The position numbers were made by a program, and so were the translations under genes. From Candidatus Bathyarchaeota archaeon (lineage in GTDB: Archaea; Thermoproteota; Bathyarchaeia; Bathyarchaeales; Bathycorpusculaceae): 13,875 nt of DNA. The stretch lies in NCBI GenBank assembly GCA_030589055.1, contig JAUUWK010000014.1, forward strand, positions 1-13,875, in the 5' to 3' direction. Positions 6,059 to 12,550 of the stretch are shown one piece after another. How positions within the stretch are numbered: position 1 is the first letter of the stretch; every line of letters begins with the position of its first letter. The notes under the pieces are model-generated. The model saw nothing but the letters and a program-made list of their open reading frames with translations, searched no databases and had not been told where the DNA came from.

Positions 6059-6385
6059 ATGTTTCAGGTTAGAGTGCATAAAATCGAGTCTATTCGAGAC
6101 TTGGATGGAAACCTTGGAAAGCGCATAGAATTAATTGAAGAACGGCAGATTTCACGTTTTGTTGTTAGACCCAAAACCGAAGAGGCAAAGGTTGTGCAGG
6201 ATGTCCTCCAAGCGGTACAGCAACAACTGCCAATCGTTGCAGCGAGAAGACAGTTTGCAGCTCCGAAAATGATTTTGTTCTTAACTGAGCAGGAATATGA
6301 AAGCTTGGGCATAAACTTTGATGTGAACCAAGTCTATGAGGTAAGACTTGAAAATCAAACAATAGAATTCAAGAAAACGGCATGA
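6059..6385 (+). CDS. Small archaeal protein, Arcadin-1-like
   Basis: The 108-residue protein resembles small archaeal proteins grouped as Arcadin-1, some of which are encoded with crenactin. It starts MFQVRVHKIESIRDLDG, has a strand-rich first half (KRIELIEERQISRFVV) and a glutamine-rich helix (VVQDVLQAVQQQLP, 46-59). It ends KMILFLTEQEYESLGINFDV...VYEVRLENQTIEF (70-104). No actin homologue is in the window. ATG 6059 follows GAGGAG (6051-6056) by only two bases, a tight spacing; a TATA-like GTATAAGT at about 6020-6027 gives it its own promoter. Its end overlaps the end of the opposite gene by 17 bases. The family name is a moderate-confidence recollection. Confidence 0.6.
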   Translation: MFQVRVHKIESIRDLDGNLGKRIELIEERQISRFVVRPKTEEAKVVQDVLQAVQQQLPIVAARRQFAAPKMILFLTEQEYESLGINFDVNQVYEVRLENQTIEFKKTA

Positions 6386-6701
6386 TCTCCTTTCGTACCT
6401 GTTTTAAGGCTGAATGTTTTGGGTGAAAGGATAGCACAAACATCATGTTTCTTAACGCGTTGTAGATCAAATGAGCGGCAGATTGTCCGCCTTTATCACA
6501 GTAAATTGGAATAGGCTCGTCATCACCATTCTTGTAATACACGTATATAGGGCTAAATTCGTCTCCGAAAGCAATAACTTCCATGGACAACTTCAACAAC
6601 TTAGCTATCTTCTCAGTTGCAACGCTTACGGACTGCAACCGCTTTTCACTCCTTGTAACACTCGAAGCATAAACCAATAACTTCCCACTGTAGCTCTCCA
6701 A
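6369..6701 (-). CDS. Unknown archaeal protein, 110 residues
   Basis: I do not recognise it. The sequence has a mixed alpha/beta look: LLVYASSVTRSEKRL, a helix TEKIAKLLKLSMEVIAF (29-45), a strand pair SPIYVYYKNGDDEPIPIYC (50-68), a helix SAAHLIYNALRNMMFVLSF (74-92) and a basic tail. Start TTG 6701 gives this length; a second TTG eight codons in is the alternative, since GGAGA overlaps the first start. A TATA-like GTTTTAAAAC at about 6735-6744 fits a near-leaderless messenger. The 3' end overlaps the Arcadin-1-like gene tail to tail by 17 bases. Coding is supported by composition and promoter position only. Confidence 0.55.
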   Translation of the reverse strand: MESYSGKLLVYASSVTRSEKRLQSVSVATEKIAKLLKLSMEVIAFGDEFSPIYVYYKNGDDEPIPIYCDKGGQSAAHLIYNALRNMMFVLSFHPKHSALKQVRKEIMPFS

Positions 6702-6830
6702 TCATAACCACCAGAAATACGATTAACACAAAAAACAGTTTTAAAACAACCGACAAAACGACATTCCCACACAGCGGAGAGAGATAAGTTAAAATGAACA
6801 AACAAAACCATAAAACCTCAGAAATTATCC

Positions 6831-7130
6831 ATGCACAAGGTGAAGCCAGTGAAGGTCAGAGTTCACATTTTCATAAGTGGCAGAGTTCAAGGCGTCTTTT
6901 TCAGATCGGAGACAAGATACGAAACCAGAAAACGTGGGGTTAAGGGGTGGGTTCGCAACATACGAGACGGTAGAGTTGAAGCCGTTTTTGAAGGTGAAGA
7001 GAAAGCTGTGAAAGAACTCTTAGAATTCTGCAAGCGAGGGCCATCCGGGGGAAAGGTTACCCACGTAGATGTGCAATGGGAAAGCTATACTGGAGAGTTC
7101 AAAGATTTCCAAATAAAGTACGGTTTCTGA
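6831..7130 (+). CDS. acyP: Acylphosphatase
   Basis: Acylphosphatase hydrolyses carboxyl-phosphate bonds of small acyl phosphates in the cytosol. The 99-residue protein has the signature GRVQGVFFR (17-25) with catalytic R25, then GVKGWVRN with catalytic N43, followed by DGRVEAVFEGEEKAV (46-60) and the closing strand FKDFQIKYG. The usual length is about 90 residues; the extra is an N-terminal MHKVKPVKVR. ATG 6831 has no clear ribosome site. A TATA-like GATAAGTTAAAA lies near 6784-6795, so a short leader is likely. The gene is divergent from the 110-residue unknown and convergent with aTrm56, whose stop is 5 bases away. Confidence 0.95.
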   Translation: MHKVKPVKVRVHIFISGRVQGVFFRSETRYETRKRGVKGWVRNIRDGRVEAVFEGEEKAVKELLEFCKRGPSGGKVTHVDVQWESYTGEFKDFQIKYGF

Positions 7131-7135
7131 ACAGA

Positions 7136-7678
7136 TCATTTTCTGACTATCTTCTTGCCCCTCTTCTGTGGTATTATCCTCATTTTCGCTTTTTCAAAAC
7201 TTTCTGTCAGCTCCTTCCCTTCGAAAAAGCTATCTAGAAAAACAGCCAAACTTGCACATTCCGAATGAGGTTGATTTCCAATTGCAACATTAAAATCAGA
7301 TACACATCTTGAGAAAAATTCTTTCGGAACTTTTTGACTACCAATGACAACTAACACATCTTTTTCTGAAGTCTTAATTCTCTGCAACACGTCACTCGTT
7401 CGAATGTTCTCTCCATAAGCCGTGAGATGGACAACTATTCCAGTCTTTGATTTCCATTCTTTCACGACTTTTTTCCAAGGAACCCCCATTTCAAAAAAGA
7501 ATGGCCCGCCCCAGTTCTTCGTAACTTCTTCAATTGTTTCTTTGATTTTTTTGTCTTTTGTATCCGATAGTATAAAGCCAGAGGCTCCTAACGCCCGTGC
7601 TGTTAACACTACATGCGTTGTAAGCCTAGCATCTCTTTGTGGTCTGTGACCCCACCTCAAAACCACGATTTTGAGCAT
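7136..7678 (-). CDS. trm56: tRNA (cytidine(56)-2'-O)-methyltransferase, aTrm56
   Basis: This archaeal SPOUT enzyme methylates the ribose of C56 in the T loop of tRNA, using S-adenosylmethionine. The 180-residue protein shows the family opening VVLRWGHRPQRDARLTTHV (5-23) and LTARALGA (25-32). The trefoil-knot SAM site follows: VIGSQKVP (111-118) and AIGNQPHSECASLAVFLD (132-149). It ends in a lysine-rich tail. ATG 7678 follows AAGGGGA by a short spacer. Its start lies 14 bases after the hflX stop, so it is the last gene of an aMBF1-hflX-trm56 operon. Length is usual for the family. Confidence 0.94.
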   Translation of the reverse strand: MLKIVVLRWGHRPQRDARLTTHVVLTARALGASGFILSDTKDKKIKETIEEVTKNWGGPFFFEMGVPWKKVVKEWKSKTGIVVHLTAYGENIRTSDVLQRIKTSEKDVLVVIGSQKVPKEFFSRCVSDFNVAIGNQPHSECASLAVFLDSFFEGKELTESFEKAKMRIIPQKRGKKIVRK

Positions 7679-7692
7679 TTTTTTTCCCCTTG

Positions 7693-8970
7693 CTAGGCTT
7701 TAGTCGTTTTAATTTCTTCAAATTTTCCGTTAAATTCTTCCTCTACGCGTTTTCTCACTTTTTCCACGAACCATGGGATCGCCTCAAAAACCACGTGGGC
7801 AGAGCTGCCCGTGTACTTCAATTTTTGCACGTCTGCACGGTTGAATAGCCATGAGATAAAAGACATAGACTCGCTGGTCAACGGAACGGTGAACGAGGCT
7901 CCCACGTAATTTTTCAACGTTTTCAGTATTCTGCATTTTAGCAGGTCAAAACTGATCTTGTATAACGCGGATATGAGCACTGGATTTGGCACCATTTCCT
8001 TTAGGGTTTCAAGCTTCTTGTTCAGTTCTGTTTCTGGCAGTAGGTCAATTTTGTTTAGAACCGTTATTGTTGGGATGCCGGATGCTCCTATTTGGCTTAT
8101 TGTTTTTAGACAAACTGAAAGTTTCTTTTCAAAAAGGCTCGTTGACTCGCTTATATCCACCACCAGGAGTATTAGGTCCGAATAGACTGTTTCTTCAAGG
8201 GTTGAGTGAAACGCATCTATCAATGTTAGGGGCAAGCGGTCTATAAAGCCGACAGTGTCTGTTAGCAGAAACTTTTTCCTCGAGAATTCCACAAGCCTTG
8301 TTGTCGTTGACAATGTTGTGAATAACGTCTCGTCCACGGGAACTTCCTCTTCAGTAAGCGCATTAAACAGTGAGCTTTTTCCAGCGTTCGTATATCCAGC
8401 CAAAGAAATCGACTGGAATCCCAGCTCCACCCTTCTTCGCCGGTGTAGAAGCCTCTTTTTCCGAATTTTCCGCAGCTTTCCACGTATAGACTGTACTTGT
8501 CTCTTCACAGCTTCGTAGTAGACATCGACTTCGTATGTTCCAAGACCCATGAACCCGGGCTGTTCCTCCTTCCTTGCTAATCTCACCTTTTCCTTTGCAT
8601 GCGCCACCTCGTATCTCAGTCTTGCCAATCCGATCTGCAATTTCGCCTCCTTTGTCGTGGCTCTTCTGGCAAAAATTTCTAAGATCAACTGGAAACGGTC
8701 GATGACCTCGACGCCTGTAGCCTTTGCCAAATTGTAGGATTGCACAGATTTTAACGGATTGTCAAAAATTACTTTTTTTGCTTCAGTTTCTTTAACTAGC
8801 TGAGCAAGTTCCTTTACTTTCCCAGCGCCTATTTGATACCGAGAATCCGGTTCTCTAACCTGCTCCACTTTCCCCACTAAGGTGTAGCCTGCACTTTCCA
8901 CTAAGCTTCTTAACTCAATGAGTGTTGACTGTTCGAAGGATCGTCGCCGCTGAACTATGATTGCTTTCGT
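7693..8970 (-). CDS. hflX: GTPase HflX, probable ACG start
   Basis: HflX is a ribosome-binding GTPase linked to splitting or rescue of stalled ribosomes. From ACG 8970 the protein has 425 residues. It opens with the conserved N-terminal domain (KAIIVQRRR, LIELRSLVESAGY) and GAGKVKEL, then a long basic coiled-coil linker (REAR-like helices, about 100-180). G motifs follow: G1 AGYTNAGKSS (191-200), G2 TTLSTTTR (218-225), G3 DTVG (238-241), G4 NKID (306-309), G5 SAL (334-336). The first conventional start in frame is GTG 8901, which would remove 23 conserved-looking residues. GGAGG (8985-8981) is 10 bases before the ACG. The gene overlaps the end of aMBF1 by 16 bases and is translationally coupled to it. 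The start could also be a sequencing error for ATG. Confidence 0.92.
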   Translation of the reverse strand, partial: TKAIIVQRRRSFEQSTLIELRSLVESAGYTLVGKVEQVREPDSRYQIGAGKVKELAQLVKETEAKKVIFDNPLKSVQSYNLAKATGVEVIDRFQLILEIFARRATTKEAKLQIGLARLRYEVAHAKEKVRLARKEEQPGFMGLGTYEVDVYYEAVKRQVQSIRGKLRKIRKKRLLHRRRRVELGFQSISLAGYTNAGKSSLFNALTEEEVPVDETLFTTLSTTTRLVEFSRKKFLLTDTVGFIDRLPLTLIDAFHSTLEETVYSDLILLVVDISESTSLFEKKLSVCLKTISQIGASGIPTITVLNKIDLLPETELNKKLETLKEMVPNPVLISALYKISFDLLKCRILKTLKNYVGASFTVPLTSESMSFISWLFNRADVQKLKYTGSSAHVVFEAIPWFVEKVRKRVEEEFNGKFEEIKTTKA

Positions 8971-9503
8971 TGCGTTTTGTCCTCCGTCTTTTTTTTGTCT
9001 AATTGAACTAGGTCTCCCAACGTTGGTTCACGGCTTACCGGCTTGATTTCTGCTTTTGGAATTTTTTCTTCTGAAGCCTGAACAAGCAATTTAATTTTCA
9101 ATGCATGCTCCAATTTCGTTGCAAGCTTGTTGTCCGGAGTCATTTTCCCAGTTTCAACTTTCTTAAGAACTGATACTTTCTCGCTTATTCTTCTACCTAA
9201 ATCCTCATGGGAAAACCCCAGCTTTTCCCTAGCCTGCCTTATCGTCACATCAAAAGCCTCCACAAGCTCCAGAGTGCTCTCCACAGCGGCTTGTAGCGGC
9301 CTTTTGCTCTTAATTTTTAATGGCAGCTGTCTTGTTGGAGCCTTTGTTTTCAGTGCGATTGTCCTTGGCTTTTTCTTTTCCCATACGATCGTTCCATGTT
9401 TGGCGCATTTGCCGCATACTGTTAGCTTTGCTCTTTCAATCATGACTTTATACGATTTGCCGTGTATTTTGCGTCCGCAGACTTCACATCGCACTCGCTG
9501 CAC
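8955..9503 (-). CDS. Archaeal multiprotein bridging factor 1 (aMBF1)
   Basis: aMBF1 is a small HTH protein that in eukaryotes bridges activators and TBP; in archaea it binds the small ribosomal subunit and may tune translation. The 182-residue protein has an N-terminal zinc ribbon with C6, C9, C30 and C33 (CEVCG and CGKC), a basic linker (43-70) and an HTH domain of the Cro/CI type (about 86-141, with IRQAREKLGFSHEDLGRRI). The tail is lysine-rich. GTG 9503 has no ribosome site; TATA-like CTATAAAG (9537-9530) lies about 27-34 bases before it, so the messenger is probably leaderless. It is the first gene of the operon with hflX and trm56. Confidence 0.93.
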   Translation of the reverse strand: MQRVRCEVCGRKIHGKSYKVMIERAKLTVCGKCAKHGTIVWEKKKPRTIALKTKAPTRQLPLKIKSKRPLQAAVESTLELVEAFDVTIRQAREKLGFSHEDLGRRISEKVSVLKKVETGKMTPDNKLATKLEHALKIKLLVQASEEKIPKAEIKPVSREPTLGDLVQLDKKKTEDKTQRKQS

Positions 9504-9547
9504 CTAAATTGTTTTTATTGCTTCGTTGTCTTTATAGTTGTCGAAAC
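9504..9547. promoter_or_regulatory. Compact divergent promoter between aMBF1 and the PUA gene
   Basis: Only 44 bases separate the two starts. CTTTATAG at 9530-9537, read on the minus strand as CTATAAAG, is placed to serve aMBF1. GTTTTTATTG at 9511-9520 is placed to serve the PUA gene. Each box lies inside the other promoter's footprint, so the two operons may compete for the basal factors. Neither start has a ribosome site, which fits leaderless messengers on both sides. Confidence 0.5.
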
Positions 9548-10051
9548 ATGAAGGCTTGGTTGAACGGTGTAACGGATTTGGAGGATGCTATTAGACGGAT
9601 TAGAAGCGTAGCAGATTACCAGTTTGGAAAAGGCGTGGGAACTAAGCTTTTTCCGGAAAACGTGGAGATAGCTTGCTCTAAGAGAACTGGCAGAATCCGT
9701 TACGTTTATTTGAATGGTGAGAGGCTGTCGACCCTTCGTCCAAAAGATGGGTTGTTTTCCCTGAGCATTATAGGAGCAAAGCGTGTTGCTGGAAATGCAA
9801 GTTCAGCAAGGTGCTTTGTCACTGTTCAAGATGACGTTTCAAAGTTTATCGCGAGAGGCGGCGATGTCTTTGCAAAGCATGTTGTAGATGCTGATGGTGA
9901 CATTCGTCCAAAAGATGAAGTTATCGTTGTAGGTGAAATCGGCGAGGTTTTAGCTGTTGGACGCTCTGTTCTGTCTGGTGAAGAGATGAAAGCCTTCACA
10001 AGGGGTGTCGCGGTTAAGGTTAGGCGCGGTGTATGGAAGAAAGTTAAGTAA
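9548..10051 (+). CDS. PUA-domain RNA-binding protein (COG2016-type)
   Basis: The 167-residue protein joins a pre-PUA region (IACSKRTGRIRYVYLNGERL, 41-60; LRPKDGLFSLSIIGAKRV, 63-80) to a PUA domain (about 89-163). The PUA part includes FIARGGDVFAKHVVDAD (100-116), DEVIVVGEIGEVLAVGRS (123-140) and RGVAVKVRRG (152-161). This layout matches the C-terminal part of archaeosine tRNA-guanine transglycosylase and the MCT-1-like COG2016 proteins, which bind tRNA or ribosomes. No transglycosylase domain is present. ATG 9548 is chosen over TTG 9509 because the first 13 codons of the longer frame lie over the promoter. It heads an operon with NAC, a pairing I recall from other archaea. Confidence 0.88.
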   Translation: MKAWLNGVTDLEDAIRRIRSVADYQFGKGVGTKLFPENVEIACSKRTGRIRYVYLNGERLSTLRPKDGLFSLSIIGAKRVAGNASSARCFVTVQDDVSKFIARGGDVFAKHVVDADGDIRPKDEVIVVGEIGEVLAVGRSVLSGEEMKAFTRGVAVKVRRGVWKKVK

Positions 10052-10088
10052 TAAGATTTGAATATGTATTAGGTGAAAGGGTGATTTT

Positions 10089-10436
10089 ATGGGAAGACGG
10101 CGTGTAAGCCCGCGTGAGGCAAAACGTATGATGCAACGTATGGGTCTAAGCATGGGCTCAATTCCAGATGTTGAGCAAGTCGTCATAAAAACAGGCAGCA
10201 AGAAAATAACAATTGAAGCGCCAGAAGTTGCAATAATGGAAATGCAAGGACAGAAAATCTTTCAGATAACTGGCGGAAGAATAGTTGAGAAAGCTGCAGA
10301 ACGAAAACTAACAATACCGGAAGAGGATGTTAGGCTTGTGGCTGACCAGACTGGCAAGAGTCCAGAAGACGCCAGAAAAGCGTTGGAGGAATGCGGAGGC
10401 GATTTAGCCAAGGCAATCCTGCTGCTTCAATCATAA
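10089..10436 (+). CDS. nac: Nascent polypeptide-associated complex protein (aNAC)
   Basis: Archaeal NAC is a homodimer that binds near the ribosomal exit tunnel and contacts emerging chains. The 115-residue protein has a basic N-terminal ribosome-binding stretch (MGRRRVSPREAKRMMQRMG), the NAC domain (about 28-65, VVIKTGSKKITIEAPEV then QKIFQITGG) and a C-terminal UBA domain (about 76-115, EEDVRLVADQTGKSPEDA then GGDLAKAILLL). The length and domain order are standard. A ribosome site (GAAAGGGTGA) precedes ATG 10089, and the gene lies 37 bases after the PUA gene on the same strand. Confidence 0.96.
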   Translation: MGRRRVSPREAKRMMQRMGLSMGSIPDVEQVVIKTGSKKITIEAPEVAIMEMQGQKIFQITGGRIVEKAAERKLTIPEEDVRLVADQTGKSPEDARKALEECGGDLAKAILLLQS

Positions 10437-10626
10437 CTCTACTGATGTGGATAGCGCGCTCGCCTTTATAGTTAAGACGAAAAAATCTAGACTACATTGG
10501 CATTCTTAACCATACCATTCTGCACAAACATTTCCTCTAAACATTGTATTTCCGGTGAATGCGTACGTGTTTTAGAATCAAAAGTTTCTTTAATTGAACG
10601 GAAGAAGTTGTCCAAGAGTTGATGGG

Positions 10627-11889
10627 ATGTTGCAAGCCAGATGTGCAGAAGAGGCTGAGTATGAAGAAATCTTGGCGATGACGCAAGAGACTTTCAGAAA
10701 AGCTGCAGGTGGACGTTCAACAGGTGAATTTGAACGCAACATAGTTGAAGCTACAGTTACTGCTGACCCAAACTTTCGCAAAGGAGACTTGAGAATCGTT
10801 GAAGTAGAAGGAAAAATCGTCAGCATGATGCTTATCATAAGGCGTCAAGTGAGAATTGGCAAGGCACTAGTGAACAACGCGATAGTTTCTCCAGTGGCGA
10901 CTCGTGTAGGCTATGAAAAGAAAGGCTATTGCAGCTTAATCATGCGAGACGCGATAGGTTATATGAAACAACAGGAATTCGAGCTCACAACCCTGTGGGG
11001 ACACCCATGGCTATACACTCATTATGGATATTCGCCAGCCATGTTAGCTCCAAGCATAGCAATAAAGCCGGAAAGGTGCCGCCCAACTGAAGTTAAAGAC
11101 GCGTTCACGATGAAGCCATATGAGAAAACACAAGCAAAAGCGGTCACAGACATATATCACAAAAACACCGTCAACCAAGTACTAGCAGTAATAAGAAATC
11201 CAGAGCCATTCGAATGGAAGATTCGCAGTCCAGACGTCGAATTCCAGACGGTGATTGACAAAAAAGGCAGAGTGATAGGTTATTACGTAATCAGTCAATC
11301 TGCTCCTTCGGGCAGAAACCTACTGGAAGTCGGAGTCGCTAATACAGAAGCATGTAAAATAATCTTCAACAAAGCGTTAGACTACGCAAAAGAGAAGAAA
11401 CTGACTGAAGTAATCTGCCCAATGAGCCCCAGACATCCATTCGCGCAATTCGCATACTGGCAAAACGCGGAACTTAGAACAACAATGGCTAGTGGCGCTG
11501 GCTTTGCCCGAATTCTAAACATGACAACGTTATTCGACAAAATGAAAAGGGAACTTGAGAACCGGTTGAATCATACGGAGTTTTACAACAAGACACTATC
11601 ACTAGCCGTGAAAACAGGGAAAGAAGCAATAACCTTCCTGATTGACGATGGAGAAATCACAGTTTCAACTGGCAAAGAGAAAGCAGACTGTACAGTAGAA
11701 GCTCCTTTACCTTCATTGAACCCCCTTGTCACTGGGTACAAGAGCATACACGAACTCGTAGAGACAAAAGAGATAACGATTAACAGTGGTAGAGCAATCA
11801 CAAAAAAATCGAGTTACTTCCGCTTAGTAAACGTACTTTTTCCGAAGAGCATGCCCTATGACAGTAACTTGCCCTTGGTTTGGGAGTGA
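10627..11889 (+). CDS. Eis-like GNAT acetyltransferase with SCP2-like domain
   Basis: Eis-type enzymes move acetyl groups from acetyl-CoA to amines, including aminoglycosides and lysines. The 420-residue protein follows their plan: an N-terminal GNAT domain with a helix EYEEILAMTQETF and the acetyl-CoA loop region VATRVGYEKKGYCSLIMRDA. The typical LWGHPWLYTHYGY element follows, then a second GNAT-like domain with VIGYYVISQS. A C-terminal sterol-carrier-like domain (about the last 90 residues) includes FLIDDGEITVS and ITINSGRAIT. ATG 10627 suits the family's start; TTG 10594, eleven codons earlier, would fit a leaderless messenger from GTTTTAGAA (10569-10577). This family is mainly bacterial, so transfer is possible. 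The natural substrate is unknown. Confidence 0.86.
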   Translation: MLQARCAEEAEYEEILAMTQETFRKAAGGRSTGEFERNIVEATVTADPNFRKGDLRIVEVEGKIVSMMLIIRRQVRIGKALVNNAIVSPVATRVGYEKKGYCSLIMRDAIGYMKQQEFELTTLWGHPWLYTHYGYSPAMLAPSIAIKPERCRPTEVKDAFTMKPYEKTQAKAVTDIYHKNTVNQVLAVIRNPEPFEWKIRSPDVEFQTVIDKKGRVIGYYVISQSAPSGRNLLEVGVANTEACKIIFNKALDYAKEKKLTEVICPMSPRHPFAQFAYWQNAELRTTMASGAGFARILNMTTLFDKMKRELENRLNHTEFYNKTLSLAVKTGKEAITFLIDDGEITVSTGKEKADCTVEAPLPSLNPLVTGYKSIHELVETKEITINSGRAITKKSSYFRLVNVLFPKSMPYDSNLPLVWE

Positions 11890-11927
11890 CCTGCAGATTC
11901 TGTTCTTCCACGTGAATCATAAGCATT

Positions 11928-12293
11928 TTAATATGTTGCCATGAGTTTTCTTATGGCGGAAGGATAGCACAGAACTTCTGTTTGAACCTTTTCCAAATAC
12001 TTCAAAAGCTTTGCTTTGAGTAAGTTTGAAGCCTCTTTGTTTTGGTGAATTTCTTTTACATGAAAATCTTCGATTTCGAAAACCTCATCCTGTGGATGCA
12101 AAATCATGGCTGCAATAACTTGTTTCTCGTCGTTCTCCACCACATAGCAATGTTGAGGCACAATTTTTATATGGCCTAGCATGTGTTTCCTAGCTTTTCT
12201 ATAACCTTTTTCTGGATCATCATTATGATCTAGAGCCACCATCTCAGCCATTGTCTCCATATCTTCAACTCTCATGTTACAAGTCCTAAACAT
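11928..12293 (-). CDS. Small GNAT-fold protein with degenerate acetyl-CoA loop
   Basis: The 121-residue protein has the outline of a GNAT acetyltransferase: MFRTCNMRVEDMETMAEMVALD as strand 1 and helix 1, CYVVENDEKQVIAAMILHP as strands 2-3, then EVFEIEDFHVKEIHQNKEASNLL as strand 4 and the start of helix 3. The loop that normally reads Q/R-x-x-G-x-G/A is QNKEAS here (84-89), with no glycine, so acetyl-CoA binding is doubtful. It is about 20-30 residues shorter than usual and seems to lack the last strands. ATG 12293 lies behind GGAGGTGA (12307-12300), a near-perfect ribosome site, which argues that it is expressed. It converges on the Eis-like gene. A diverged binding protein or a truncated enzyme are the two readings. 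Confidence 0.7.
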   Translation of the reverse strand: MFRTCNMRVEDMETMAEMVALDHNDDPEKGYRKARKHMLGHIKIVPQHCYVVENDEKQVIAAMILHPQDEVFEIEDFHVKEIHQNKEASNLLKAKLLKYLEKVQTEVLCYPSAIRKLMATY

Positions 12294-12311
12294 TAGACCT
12301 CACCTCCTCTA

Positions 12312-12323
12312 GATTTTAAAATC
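12312..12323. promoter_or_regulatory. AT-rich palindrome upstream of the small GNAT gene
   Basis: GATTTTAAAATC is a perfect 12-base palindrome just upstream of the GGAGGTGA site of the small GNAT gene. It may be a TATA element or a site for a dimeric regulator, but it lies rather close to the start codon for a TATA box with a leader. The remaining sequence up to 12500 contains no gene I can support. Confidence 0.3.
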
Positions 12324-12526
12324 CGTTTGTTCAAGAACGAGAGTATAGGCTAGCCTCATTCGCTTAAACTGCTAGTTTGCAGCAATTACAAGATCTTCAT
12401 TTCAATCGCCCCGCAAAGGAAGCATCATACAGTTCTTTGATTCAATAGCAAAAACTTAACGGAAACCTCCACAAGCCTAAAGAACAAAGTGATGCTCTGT
12501 TGGGTTTAAGTCTAGTTTGCATAATA

Positions 12527-12543
12527 TTCAGCAGGAGGCTGAA
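12527..12543 (+). promoter_or_regulatory. Ribosome site presented in a hairpin loop before the PfkB gene
   Basis: TTCAGC and GCTGAA can pair as a 6-base stem around the loop AGGAG, the Shine-Dalgarno core of the kinase gene that starts at 12551. The last G of AGGAGG is the first base of the 3' arm. Such a layout could hold the ribosome site exposed or control access to it; the short stem may also be chance. Confidence 0.35.
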
Positions 12544-12550
12544 GTCGTAA

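Noticed and set aside
9509..9547. Longer start of the PUA-domain gene
   Set aside because: The extra codons cover the divergent promoter and have no resemblance to the family; ATG 9548 begins the conserved part.
10483..10611. Minus-strand open frame of about 41 codons from a TTG in the gap before the Eis-like gene
   Set aside because: It has some protein-like composition but overlaps the other gene's promoter and has no ribosome site or recognisable motif. The gap 10437-10593 is best read as plain intergenic DNA with a weak promoter.
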